Below, one piece after another: positions 9,157-17,552 of a stretch of 64,000 bases of DNA (its first letter is position 1; the number at the start of each line of letters is the position of its first letter). The stretch is from Alphaproteobacteria bacterium (GTDB lineage Bacteria; Pseudomonadota; Alphaproteobacteria; Sphingomonadales; Kordiimonadaceae). A program made the translations under genes and the position numbers. The notes below the pieces were generated by a model. The model was not told the origin of the DNA and searched no databases. It was given only the letters and a program-made list of their open reading frames with translations. The stretch lies in the NCBI GenBank assembly GCA_013372975.1, contig JABXIS010000006.1:1-64000 (forward strand), given 5' to 3'.

Positions 9157-9170
9157 TTCGGCGTGCCGAA
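9157..9170. promoter_or_regulatory. Inverted repeat upstream of the sphingolipid operon
   Basis: TTCGGC-GT-GCCGAA, a perfect 6-bp inverted repeat, lies about 55 bases before the start of the acyl-AMP ligase gene in the 271-base divergent region. It could be an operator or a small mRNA hairpin. No clear -35/-10 pair was identified next to it. Confidence 0.35.
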
Positions 9171-9224
9171 GGCTTTGTATTGTGGTTTTGTAAAGTCCGG
9201 CCAAGGTTTAAACTTGGGGCAAAT

Positions 9225-10976
9225 ATGGTTGAAGCCGACGTAATGAATGCAGTGACACCAACGCAGGATCCGACGCTGGAACGGCGTTATTCGGATTTTG
9301 ACACGCTCGTTGAGGCAATCGAGTACGCCGCTAAAGGCCTTCGCGGGCCGAACTTTTTCAATGCGCGTGGCGATCTTGTTGAATCTCTCCCATGGCGAGA
9401 AGTTCGCGACCGGGCTGAAGTCATCGGCCGCAAACTTGTGGGCATGGGCTTTGAAAAGGGCGACCGCATTGCCCTGATTGCTGAAACCAGCGCTGACTTT
9501 GTCTGTTTCTTTGTAGGGTGCCAATACGCCAGCGTGCTGCCTGTACCCCTGCCCCTGCCAACTTCTTTCGGTGGCAAGGACGGCTATGTCTCCCAGCTTC
9601 AGGCACAAATGCAAAGCTGTGACGCCAATGGCCTGATGGCACCAGGCTTCATGAATGAAATTGTGGCCGAAGCGACCGAAGGTATGGAACTACGGTTCAA
9701 AGGCAGCTATCAGGATTATCTTGATGCCGCGAAGGATGGTGACCTTCGCCTGCCAACAACCGATGATCTTGCTTACCTGCAATATAGCTCCGGCAGCACC
9801 CGCTTCCCGCATGGTGTAGCTGTAACCCACCGTTCACTTCTTTCCAACACCCACGGCATGGGTTTCCATGGTGTAAGACTGGAAGAAGATGATCGCTGCT
9901 GCAGCTGGCTGCCATTCTATCATGACATGGGCCTCGTGGGCACGCTTCTGACCACACTTACCTGTCAGGTTTCGGTTGATTTTATCCCGACAGAAGAATT
10001 TGCCCGCCGCCCACTTTCCTGGTTGCGAGTACTGAGCACCAACAAGGGCACGATTACATATAGCCCAACCTTCGGTTTTGATATCTGCTCCCGCCGCGCT
10101 GCACTGCGGTCGAGCGCGCTTGAAGGGCTTGACCTTTCCAGCGTTCGTGTTGCCGGTTGCGGCGCCGAGATGATCCGCCCCGAAGTAATGCGTGAGTTTT
10201 ACAACACCTTCAAATCAATTGGTTTCAAGATGGGGGCTTTCCTGCCGTCCTACGGCCTTGCGGAATGTACGCTTGGCGTAAGCTTTGGCACCGTTGGCAA
10301 GGGCATTGAGATCGATCTGATTGAAGAATCAATCCTTACAGGCGACAAGCATGTGCTTGTGAATGGCTCCGACAGCCAGCCTCGCATGCGCGAAGTGGTA
10401 AACTGCGGCAAGCCATTGCCTGAATATGAAATTGAAATCCGCGGTGAAGATGGCCAGGACCAGCCTGAGCGTTCTGTTGGCCGTGTCTTCCTGCGTGGCG
10501 TATCGGTGATGCGCGAATATTTCAATGACCCGGAAACAACGCGCGCCGTTCTCAGCCCAGAAGGCTGGCTCGACACGGGCGACATGGGTTACATGAAAGA
10601 CGGCTGCATCTATATCGTTGGCCGCGCCAAAGATATGATTATTGTTAACGGTCGAAATCATTGGCCGCAGGACATCGAATGGGCAGCAGAGCAGCTTCCG
10701 GGCGTTAAAACCGGTGATGTTGCAGCCATTTCCGTACCTGGCGAAAATGCCGAAGAAGTGCCGATGATATTGGCTCAGTGCCGCCATTCCGAAACGGCGG
10801 ATCGCCTGAAATTCATTGAGGACCTCAAGAAACACATCCAGAAATCGACAGGCATCAACTGCATGATCGAACTGGTACCGCCACGGTCCCTGCCGCGCAC
10901 TTCATCTGGCAAACTGAGCCGTGTGAAAGCCCGCAACGAATATCTCGCAGGCAACCTTCAAGCTCTCGCCAGTTAA
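9225..10976 (+). CDS. aasR: Fatty acyl-AMP ligase / acyl-ACP synthetase of sphingolipid pathway
   Basis: A 583-residue ANL-superfamily adenylating enzyme. It activates a fatty acid with ATP and, by context, loads it on the dedicated acyl carrier protein encoded downstream. Seen: the P-loop YLQYSSGSTRFPHGVAVTH, the SWLPFYHDMGLVG segment typical of fatty acyl-AMP ligases, LPSYGLAECTLGVSFG (A5), GWLDTGDMGY (A7), RAKDMIIVNGRNHWPQDIE (A8) and PRTSSGKLSR with the catalytic Lys. Family members run 570-600 residues. ATG 9225 is chosen after TTGGGG; ATG 9243 is possible. Only two bases separate it from the reductase gene. The symbol follows the Caulobacter equivalent as I recall it. Confidence 0.88.
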   Translation: MVEADVMNAVTPTQDPTLERRYSDFDTLVEAIEYAAKGLRGPNFFNARGDLVESLPWREVRDRAEVIGRKLVGMGFEKGDRIALIAETSADFVCFFVGCQYASVLPVPLPLPTSFGGKDGYVSQLQAQMQSCDANGLMAPGFMNEIVAEATEGMELRFKGSYQDYLDAAKDGDLRLPTTDDLAYLQYSSGSTRFPHGVAVTHRSLLSNTHGMGFHGVRLEEDDRCCSWLPFYHDMGLVGTLLTTLTCQVSVDFIPTEEFARRPLSWLRVLSTNKGTITYSPTFGFDICSRRAALRSSALEGLDLSSVRVAGCGAEMIRPEVMREFYNTFKSIGFKMGAFLPSYGLAECTLGVSFGTVGKGIEIDLIEESILTGDKHVLVNGSDSQPRMREVVNCGKPLPEYEIEIRGEDGQDQPERSVGRVFLRGVSVMREYFNDPETTRAVLSPEGWLDTGDMGYMKDGCIYIVGRAKDMIIVNGRNHWPQDIEWAAEQLPGVKTGDVAAISVPGENAEEVPMILAQCRHSETADRLKFIEDLKKHIQKSTGINCMIELVPPRSLPRTSSGKLSRVKARNEYLAGNLQALAS

Positions 10977-10978
10977 AG

Positions 10979-11935
10979 ATGACAGAAGAAATCGCCTCTC
11001 AAGGTGCCAAAGGAACGGTCGCTCTTACGGGTGCGACCGGCTTTCTTGGTGGCCATGCAGTCGATAGCTATCTGGACGCTGGCTATAGCGTGCGCGCGCT
11101 CACCCGCCGTGAACAGCCTGCCCGTGATGGCGTCACCTGGATCAGGGGTGATCTGGATGACCGTGCCGCGATGGACGAATTGTGCGCGGGCGCACAGATT
11201 TTGGTGCATATCGCAGGCCTTACCAAGGCCCTTAACCGCGATATCTTTTTCGACGTGAATGTGGGCGGCACGCGCAAACTGTTTGATGCGGCGGCAGAAG
11301 CCGACATCAAGCATGTGGTCTATGTGTCCTCCATGGCGGCGCGTGAGCCTCTCTTGTCGCACTATGGGGCCAGCAAGCGCGCGTCAGAATTGGTGCTCAC
11401 GGCCCGCAACTGGCCTTTCACATGGACGATCGTTCGCCCACCCGCAATTTACGGCCCAGGTGACAAGGAAATCCTGAAGCTTCTAAAAGCACTCAAATTC
11501 CGCCTGTTGCCAGCGCCCGGCAGTAGCCGAAACCGATTTGCCATGATTCATGGCCGGGATATGGCAGATGCACTCGTTGCGCTGTCTGACGGAAAGTTCA
11601 AAAGCGCAGTATTGGAGGTTGATGACGGTAAATCCGGTGGCTATACAATTGCCGAGGTTGCCGAAGCCATCTCCGCCCCCGGCCAGAAACAGCCCTTTAT
11701 CCTGCCAATCCCATTTGCTGTTCTTGGTTCCATCGGCTTCCTGAACGGTATCATCGCCAGGCTGATCAACCGCCCGGCCATGCTGACCATGTCCACCGCT
11801 CGCTATCTTTGTCATAATGATTGGACAGTCAGAAATGCCCGTCGCCCGCACATGACTAATTGGTCGCCCAAATTTGACCTTAAAGCAGGTTTAAAGGACA
11901 CGATCGACTGGTATCGTAAAAACGGGCTTTTATGA
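10979..11935 (+). CDS. cerR: NAD(P)-dependent extended SDR, CerR-like
   Basis: A 318-residue extended short-chain dehydrogenase. Seen: the Rossmann motif GATGFLGG (18-25), VHIAGLTKA, VVYVSSMAA, the catalytic pair Tyr129 and Lys133 (YGASK), and VRPPAIYGPG. In Caulobacter the homologous gene beside spt encodes CerR, which reduces the 3-keto group during ceramide formation. I assign this role by context; the fold alone could be any epimerase/dehydratase. It starts two bases after the stop of the acyl-AMP ligase, so the two are coupled. A 69-base gap with a small hairpin separates it from the ACP gene. Confidence 0.85.
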   Translation: MTEEIASQGAKGTVALTGATGFLGGHAVDSYLDAGYSVRALTRREQPARDGVTWIRGDLDDRAAMDELCAGAQILVHIAGLTKALNRDIFFDVNVGGTRKLFDAAAEADIKHVVYVSSMAAREPLLSHYGASKRASELVLTARNWPFTWTIVRPPAIYGPGDKEILKLLKALKFRLLPAPGSSRNRFAMIHGRDMADALVALSDGKFKSAVLEVDDGKSGGYTIAEVAEAISAPGQKQPFILPIPFAVLGSIGFLNGIIARLINRPAMLTMSTARYLCHNDWTVRNARRPHMTNWSPKFDLKAGLKDTIDWYRKNGLL

Positions 11936-11941
11936 TCGCGC

Positions 11942-11961
11942 GCGTCCAGATATAAGGACGC
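11942..11961 (+). other. Small hairpin between cerR and acp
   Basis: GCGTCC-agatataa-GGACGC forms a 6-bp stem in the only sizeable gap of the four-gene operon. There is no T-run after it, so it is not a standard terminator. It may stabilise or process the mRNA so that ACP is made in excess. Confidence 0.3.
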
Positions 11962-12004
11962 TATAGCAATCCCGCATGTTTTAAGATTTGGATAGGCATG
12001 AACC

Positions 12005-12250
12005 ATGGCTAAAGCGGAAACCATTGAGAAGATTTACGAGCTCATCGAGCCTTTGAACAAAAAAGGCATTGAGCTGGGCCCAGACGTAACTTTCGCGTCA
12101 GACCTTGAGCTTGATTCCCTGACGGTCATGGACCTTGTGGCTGAAATTGAAGACGAATTCGATATCGTACTGCCCCTGAACCTGCTTCCGGACCTTGAAA
12201 CAATTGTTCATGTTGCCGATGCCGTAGATAAAATCGTAGACGAAGGCTGA
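12005..12250 (+). CDS. acpR: Acyl carrier protein, sphingolipid-dedicated
   Basis: An 81-residue acidic, four-helix acyl carrier protein. LELDSLTVMDLVAEIEDEF holds the DSL motif with Ser38 as the phosphopantetheine attachment site. It differs from housekeeping AcpP (usually GADSLDTVEL) and lies between cerR and spt, not with fab genes. It probably presents the long acyl chain to serine palmitoyltransferase. In Caulobacter a specialised ACP sits at the same place. The spt start codon follows its stop after six bases. Confidence 0.92.
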   Translation: MAKAETIEKIYELIEPLNKKGIELGPDVTFASDLELDSLTVMDLVAEIEDEFDIVLPLNLLPDLETIVHVADAVDKIVDEG

Positions 12251-12256
12251 TCATCC

Positions 12257-13462
12257 GTGGACCTGCTAGACAAATTCGACGCCGTTGCCAACCTGAAGGC
12301 ATCCCTGCCCTTCAAGGAAGCTGATCCTTTCACTGTTGTGATGGAAGAAATCATCTCGGAAACCGAAGCCGTGATCAATGGCAGACGGACAATTCTGGCG
12401 GGCACCAACAATTACATGGGCATGACGTTTCATGACGAAGCCGTCCAGGCGGCCAAGCAGGCACTGGATGATTTCGGCACCGGAACAACAGGAAGCCGGT
12501 CCCTGAACGGCACCTACGCCAGCCATAAGAAGCTCGAAGAAACCATCGCCGATTTTTACGGCATGAAACATTGCATGGTCTTTTCCACGGGCTATCAGGC
12601 CAACCTGGGCATGATTTCTGCCCTTGGCGGCAAAGACGATTACATCATCATCGATGCCGACAGCCATGCTTCCATCTATGACGGTTGTTCCATGAGCAAC
12701 GCCACCATCGTGCGCTTCAAGCATAACGACGTAGACAATATGGAACGCCGCCTGAGGCGCCTGCCGGAAGACGCAGGCAAGCTGGTGGTGATTGAAGGCA
12801 TTTATTCGATGCTGGGTGACGCTGCACCAGTGAAAGAGCTGCTGGAAGTGGCCAAGAAATATGGCTGCATGACATTGGTAGACGAAGCCCATTCCATGGG
12901 TTTCTGCGGCGAAAACGGCCGCGGTGTCGCCGAAGAACTGGGTGTTGAGCATCTGGTGGACTTTTACGTGGGCACCTTCTCCAAGTCTGTTGGCACGGTT
13001 GGCGGCTTTGCAGTGTCCAATCACCCGAAATTCGATGTGCTGCGCTTTGTGAGCCGCCCTTACATCTTTACCGCCAGCCCGCCGCCAAGCGTTGTGGCCA
13101 GCGCGACGAAGGCCATTGAAGCCATCAAGCATGGCGGCAACCGCCGCGCCCACCTGTGGGAAAATGCGCGCCGCCTGCACGCGGGCCTCAAAAAGGCTGG
13201 CTTCAACCTGTGCACCGACAAGGCGGAAAGCCCTATCATCGCTGTGCATCTGCCTGACGCCATGATCAGCACCAAATTCTGGGAGCAACTGATCATGGAA
13301 GGTGTATATGTGAATATGGCCGCGCCGCCCGCCACACCCGCAGGTATGTTCCTGATGCGCGTGAGCGTGTGCGCACAGCACAGCACCGAACAGATTGACG
13401 AGATCATCAAGCGCTTCAGAACCACAGCCGAAAAAGTAGGCCTTGAGCTGAAGCCTGAATAA
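12257..13462 (+). CDS. spt: Serine palmitoyltransferase (alpha-oxoamine synthase)
   Basis: A 401-residue PLP enzyme condensing L-serine with a fatty acyl thioester to give a 3-keto sphingoid base. Seen: NNYMGM (substrate region), DFGTGTTGSRSLNGT, FSTGYQANLGMIS, DADSHASIYDG (His138 stacks on PLP), LVDEAHSMG (Asp209), and GTFSKSVGTVGGF with Schiff-base Lys243. These are shared by the whole family (ALA synthase, KBL, BioF). The adjacent ACP, acyl-AMP ligase and CerR-like genes make SPT by far the best choice. The start codon is GTG, with GAAGG ten bases upstream. A strong terminator follows. Confidence 0.92.
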   Translation: MDLLDKFDAVANLKASLPFKEADPFTVVMEEIISETEAVINGRRTILAGTNNYMGMTFHDEAVQAAKQALDDFGTGTTGSRSLNGTYASHKKLEETIADFYGMKHCMVFSTGYQANLGMISALGGKDDYIIIDADSHASIYDGCSMSNATIVRFKHNDVDNMERRLRRLPEDAGKLVVIEGIYSMLGDAAPVKELLEVAKKYGCMTLVDEAHSMGFCGENGRGVAEELGVEHLVDFYVGTFSKSVGTVGGFAVSNHPKFDVLRFVSRPYIFTASPPPSVVASATKAIEAIKHGGNRRAHLWENARRLHAGLKKAGFNLCTDKAESPIIAVHLPDAMISTKFWEQLIMEGVYVNMAAPPATPAGMFLMRVSVCAQHSTEQIDEIIKRFRTTAEKVGLELKPE

Positions 13463-13480
13463 GACTTTCTCGACCAACGG

Positions 13481-13510
13481 AAAAGGCGGCCAATGAGCCG
13501 CCTTTTTCTT
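13481..13510 (+). terminator. Rho-independent terminator after spt (possibly bidirectional)
   Basis: AAAAGGCGGC-caatga-GCCGCCTTTT with T-rich flanks on both strands, between the convergent spt and nucleotidyltransferase genes. Confidence 0.9.
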
Positions 13511-13531
13511 ATTCATTCAAAATTCGAAACC

Positions 13532-14476
13532 TTACTTGAAAGCGCCCTTGCGCTTGAGGCCCCAGAACAGGGAAATCCCTGACAAGACCGGATGCCGGCG
13601 CATGCGATCGGTGATTTCCACCTCAACGCCCGAATGACGCTTGATCTTCCATGCCAGATAATCAATGCCGCCATCGAATGTCATGGATGCCTTCACAAGG
13701 CGAAGGAAACTTACGAACTTACCGTTCCAGCGGCGCGCCCACCACTTGAGGCGCGGCACCAGCCGCTCCGTCCGGGGTGGCTGCTTGATCGGCGGGATCG
13801 GTCCCGGATCCACATCCATGGCTTCTTCCGCTAGCGCCGTCAGCGCGTCATAACGGTCCTGGTCCAGAAGATAAATCTCCAGCCCTTTGCCCTTGCGCTC
13901 TGACCTAAGTTCCGCCGCATAGGTTTGTTCAAACGCTTCCACCCAAAGGTCCCGCGACATAGTGGCGCCGGGGATCAGCTCCAGAAGGTTACCAAGCATG
14001 GTCTTGATCGCTTGCGCCACATCACCGGCGATTGACTGTTTGGTCATGTCATCACGGGGATGGAGCAGGATACAAGGCTGGCAGAACCGTGCCCAAACTG
14101 ACACATTCAGGCATTCCGGCCGCACCCGGAAAGCGAAATCATCACGCGACAGCACAGCATATTTGGACCGCACCGTCATCCCGTTCACTTCAATCTCGTG
14201 ATAGAAAACATTGGGCGGCAAAATCTGGTTGGCAACTGCCAGCCAGCGTTTTTCATAGGCTTCCTTATAGCTGTCTACGATCACATAGAAATCGAGAATT
14301 TTTTCCTCAATCTCACCCGTGCGCAGGCAGGAGCCATAAAAGAGAACACCTGAGACACAATCGCCAAAACGCTCACCAATGGCCTTGGCAGCCACCAGCA
14401 CAGCATCTGGCACCGGACGTTTCCATTCGTCCAGAATAAAGGTCGTCAATTCCTTGTCAGCGTTCGTGGTCATCAT
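13532..14476 (-). CDS. Tam41/pol-beta-like nucleotidyltransferase of sphingolipid locus
   Basis: A 314-residue soluble protein with a nucleotidyltransferase core. VLFYGSCLRTG gives the GS motif, followed after about 15 residues by ILDFYVIVDSY, where one Asp of the usual DxD is kept. This pattern resembles the CDP-diacylglycerol synthase Tam41 family more than antibiotic nucleotidyltransferases. The C-terminus is basic (KWWARRWNGKFVSFLRLVKAS; RRHPVLSG), suiting membrane contact. It starts five bases after the lipid-kinase stop, so the two are one operon. In Caulobacter a gene at this position (CpgC, as I recall) is needed for the ceramide phosphoglycerate head group. The exact reaction is unknown. 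Confidence 0.75.
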   Translation of the reverse strand: MMTTNADKELTTFILDEWKRPVPDAVLVAAKAIGERFGDCVSGVLFYGSCLRTGEIEEKILDFYVIVDSYKEAYEKRWLAVANQILPPNVFYHEIEVNGMTVRSKYAVLSRDDFAFRVRPECLNVSVWARFCQPCILLHPRDDMTKQSIAGDVAQAIKTMLGNLLELIPGATMSRDLWVEAFEQTYAAELRSERKGKGLEIYLLDQDRYDALTALAEEAMDVDPGPIPPIKQPPRTERLVPRLKWWARRWNGKFVSFLRLVKASMTFDGGIDYLAWKIKRHSGVEVEITDRMRRHPVLSGISLFWGLKRKGAFK

Positions 14477-14481
14477 AGTCC

Positions 14482-15492
14482 CTATTTTAGCGACACAAAT
14501 GTTAAAGACCTGTTGCCCTTGAGAACAATTTCTTTCCCAGGAACAGGATAATATATTTCACCGTCCAGTGTAACAGGATCCGTACCGCCAATACGAACTT
14601 CATCAGAGCGGCGGGTGTGGGTTCCCTGAATGAATTTTTTACCAAAGGTGGTGTTCAGAAGCCCTTTGATCGCGCGGAATACATTCCCGCCCCCGGCCTC
14701 AATCGCGGAAAACTTCAGGCCACCTTTGCCTTCTTGCCCATAGGGCCGCATGCGAAGGAGCAAACGATCCAGCGTGGTGCACATAACGGCCGCGAATTCA
14801 CCATTCAGGCGCGCGCTTCCCGGCACAATCACCGACATCGGATCAGACACCATCAAGCGTTTGTCTTTGCCAATACCAAAGGCAGAAAGCAGCAGCTTGA
14901 AGATAGCCACAAAATGCGCAAGTCCGTTGGGGAGCCCCATCTCATAGGCGTGCTCGCGGCACCACTCGATGCCTTTCACAACGCCCGCTGTACCGAAAAA
15001 TGTACCCACTTGCGGGGTTTTGCCATCACCCAGATCCATTTCGATCAGGTGCATACGTACCAGACTATCAGGCACCCCGCCCTCTTTCGCCAAACCAATA
15101 AGCCGGCGCAGCACTTTTTCAGGCTTGCCTTTGAAACCAAGGTCCGCCGCTGTCATGTTCGTTTTCCCGCCCGGCAGGAAAGCAATGGGCGGGATAACAT
15201 CAAATGGATTGCGATAGAGGAGTGCCGCAAGCACGGCTCCGATAGTGCCGTCACCACCGTTCACGATCAACATTGCCGGATTGGCTTTGGCAAACAGAGC
15301 CAAGGCTTCATCAATCGTCTCAATGCCGTTCAGCTCGAAATGCACCACATTGGCACTTTCATCGACCACTTTGCGAATAGTATCGATCCGCGAAGCATTT
15401 GTTGTGCTTAGCGGGTTGGAGATTATCGCGATAAGCGGCACGGTGGCACCAGACTGCACGCTGTTGGTATCCAGTTGCATTGTCAAACTCAT
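14482..15492 (-). CDS. cpgB: Diacylglycerol-kinase-family lipid kinase, probable ceramide kinase
   Basis: A 336-residue lipid kinase of the DAGK catalytic family. Seen: PLIAIISNPLSTTNASRI at the N-terminus and LIVNGGDGTIGAVLAALL with the nucleotide-binding GGDGT; a YegS-like beta-sandwich follows (VTLDGEIYYPVPGKEIVLKG near the end). By position between spt and the sphingolipid permeases, and by the Caulobacter parallel (CpgB, described as a bacterial ceramide kinase), it probably phosphorylates ceramide. Diacylglycerol remains an alternative. The ATG at 15492 is preferred over an upstream GTG; its ribosome site is weak. It is coupled to the following nucleotidyltransferase. Confidence 0.82.
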   Translation of the reverse strand: MSLTMQLDTNSVQSGATVPLIAIISNPLSTTNASRIDTIRKVVDESANVVHFELNGIETIDEALALFAKANPAMLIVNGGDGTIGAVLAALLYRNPFDVIPPIAFLPGGKTNMTAADLGFKGKPEKVLRRLIGLAKEGGVPDSLVRMHLIEMDLGDGKTPQVGTFFGTAGVVKGIEWCREHAYEMGLPNGLAHFVAIFKLLLSAFGIGKDKRLMVSDPMSVIVPGSARLNGEFAAVMCTTLDRLLLRMRPYGQEGKGGLKFSAIEAGGGNVFRAIKGLLNTTFGKKFIQGTHTRRSDEVRIGGTDPVTLDGEIYYPVPGKEIVLKGNRSLTFVSLK

Positions 15493-15634
15493 GTAACAAA
15501 ACACGCCTACTATATGTAAGTATGGCGTGGCGTTCGTTCAATATTTGCCGCTTTCATACAGGGAAAAGTACCAAAGCGCAAACCGCGCCTTCTCTGGGCG
15601 CAATATGTCGCAGTTAATTTTGGAAAACGACCTG

Positions 15635-16192
15635 TTAGCGGCGGCGCAATTGGCGGCGTTTTTTCATCTGCTCTTCATCTGCCCCGAAAATATATTTCAG
15701 GTCCACACTCATATCGAGCACACCAGCAGGCGCATCAAAAACAACTTCATCCGCATCTGGCGGGGACAGGTTCAATTTCGGATTATTGGAAAAACCAAAA
15801 CCTTCCGAAAAGAAATCCGCTTTGCCGTTTTCGTTCCGGTCATGCATCACAACAAGGGTATAGCGGCCCGGATTAGGCATAGGCACACAAATCTGTTGCC
15901 CGTCACCTTCGGTTTTCACGTCAACCCGGACCAGCTTCTTGCCCTTTTCCAGAAAGTCGTCTTTGCTGGGACCATAAATCTGCACCCGCACATTGCCTTC
16001 TTCGTCTTTGAAACCAGAAACTGATACACGCACATAAGATCTGCCAGAAGCTGGCGCTTCACAAAGCTGCGGGTCATGGTCAACGGTCGCGTCCTGGCCT
16101 TTTGCGGCCATTGCCGGAACGCTTGCACAAAAACCAGCCAGCAGGCCGGTAGCCACCAATTTACTCAGAACGCTTGGGCGCATGTTGCTCAT
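15635..16192 (-). CDS. DUF2141 family periplasmic protein
   Basis: A 185-residue exported protein. The signal peptide (about residues 1-30) ends ASVPAMAAKG. The DUF2141 beta-sandwich contains VRVSVSGFKDEEGNVRVQIYG, GRYTLVVMHDRNENGKADFF and GFGFSNNP, a set typical of the family. The D-x-N-x-N-G-K stretch resembles a Ca2+-binding loop. ATG 16192 follows GGAGAAG and opens the signal peptide. It lies 142 bases upstream of the kinase on the same strand and divergent from the LptF-like gene. The function of DUF2141 is unknown; here it may handle or bind sphingolipid in the periplasm. The C-terminal tail is strongly basic (KKRRQLRRR). Confidence 0.85.
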   Translation of the reverse strand: MSNMRPSVLSKLVATGLLAGFCASVPAMAAKGQDATVDHDPQLCEAPASGRSYVRVSVSGFKDEEGNVRVQIYGPSKDDFLEKGKKLVRVDVKTEGDGQQICVPMPNPGRYTLVVMHDRNENGKADFFSEGFGFSNNPKLNLSPPDADEVVFDAPAGVLDMSVDLKYIFGADEEQMKKRRQLRRR

Positions 16193-16361
16193 AAACTTCT
16201 CCGGGCATCGCCTTCTCCAAAGCAAATGGAGGTCGATGGTGGCAAAAATATGTCCCATATGACGACAAATTGGTTATAACTCAACAAGCTTTTGCCTTCT
16301 TTCAGGTTTCTATGGGGGAAAGTCCCTTGCATCTCGGCCTCAACAGGTGTAGCGCCAACAC

Positions 16362-17552
16362 ATGTTCACACGCATAGACAGATATGTTCTTCGCCAGATT
16401 CTTGGCCCCTTGTTCACAACATTGGGCATCGCCGCCCTGTTGTTGATCCTAGAGCGCATGCTCAGGCTGTTTGACTTTGTGGTCAACCAGGGTGGCCCGG
16501 TTGAAGTAGTATTCCAAATGCTGGCCAATCAGGTGCCGCACTATATGGGACTTGCCCTGCCAATTGGCTTGATGCTTGGAACGCTACTGGCGTTCCGGAA
16601 AATATCTCTATCAAGCGAATATGACGCTATTACGTCATCTGGCATGGGTCTGAGCCGGCTGGTGAAACCGGTGCTTGCACTGTCACTTTTGCTGGTGCTC
16701 ATAAATACCGTACTTGTGGGCTGGATACAGCCCTATGGTCGTTATGCCTATCGCAGCCTTGTTTTTGATCTGCGGAGCGGCGCCCTGGGCGCGAGCATAC
16801 GGGTGGGTGAATTTGTCGATATTGGCGACAATATTACACTGATGATTGAAGAATCCCGCAATCAGGGCGCAGAGCTTCTTGGCATCTTCATGGAACGCCG
16901 CAGCGATGGACGCAGCCTTGCCGTCAGCGCCGAACGCGGCGGTTTCTTTGCCACAGACGATGAAAACACCATTCTTCTGCGCCTTTATAACGGCGTGCTG
17001 GTTGACCTCAACGAGGGCCAGAACAAGCCGCGCGTGCTCACCTTTGACCAACAGGACCTGACGGTAAAACTCCCTGCCAAGGAAGCTTTCAGACGACGCG
17101 GCGGTGAAGAGCTGGAGATGACGCTTCCGGAATTATGGACGGAAAAGGACAATCCGCTTCATGATGCCACAGACCGTGCCGCATACACAGGCAACTTCCA
17201 TTGGCGGGTGATGCATTCGATCACCTTCCTTGTGTTGCCCTTCCTTGCCATTCCGCTGGGGCTTACCAACAAACGAACCGGCAAGGGCACAGGCATAGTC
17301 GTGGGGCTCGCGCTGTTGATTGTTTATAACGAGCTGATGGAAGCGATGGAAACTGCCGTGAATAACGGCGCTTCGCCATATGGTACCATCTGGCTGTTGT
17401 TCTCGCTCTTTACACTACTCAGCCTATCATTATTCCATATCGCAGCGCATAAGGTTGGCGGTGAACCGCTCGCCTGGGTCGATAAAAGCTGGGCCTTCAT
17501 CAGCGGGCCAATCAAGCGGCTTTCCAAGAAAATCATGGGAGTGGTTGACTGA
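16362..17552 (+). CDS. LptF/YjgP-family permease, sphingolipid locus paralogue
   Basis: A 396-residue LptF/LptG-family membrane protein. MFTRIDRYVLRQILGPLF opens the first membrane helix; two more helices follow (YMGLALPIGLMLGTLLAF and LVLINTVL). A periplasmic beta-jellyroll spans about residues 125-260, and three C-terminal helices follow (FLVLPFLAIPLGL...). In LPS export LptF and LptG sit with LptB2 and extract LPS from the inner membrane. This copy is not beside lptD/surA/pdxA/ksgA, the usual alphaproteobacterial neighbourhood, but within a ceramide gene set. It overlaps the LptG-like gene by one base (TGATG). Whether it is the only LptF of the genome cannot be seen. Confidence 0.85.
   Translation: MFTRIDRYVLRQILGPLFTTLGIAALLLILERMLRLFDFVVNQGGPVEVVFQMLANQVPHYMGLALPIGLMLGTLLAFRKISLSSEYDAITSSGMGLSRLVKPVLALSLLLVLINTVLVGWIQPYGRYAYRSLVFDLRSGALGASIRVGEFVDIGDNITLMIEESRNQGAELLGIFMERRSDGRSLAVSAERGGFFATDDENTILLRLYNGVLVDLNEGQNKPRVLTFDQQDLTVKLPAKEAFRRRGGEELEMTLPELWTEKDNPLHDATDRAAYTGNFHWRVMHSITFLVLPFLAIPLGLTNKRTGKGTGIVVGLALLIVYNELMEAMETAVNNGASPYGTIWLLFSLFTLLSLSLFHIAAHKVGGEPLAWVDKSWAFISGPIKRLSKKIMGVVD

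Noticed and set aside
12266-13516. 416-codon open frame antisense to spt
   Set aside because: It mirrors a strongly conserved PLP enzyme; high-GC codon bias on the plus strand explains the open antisense frame.
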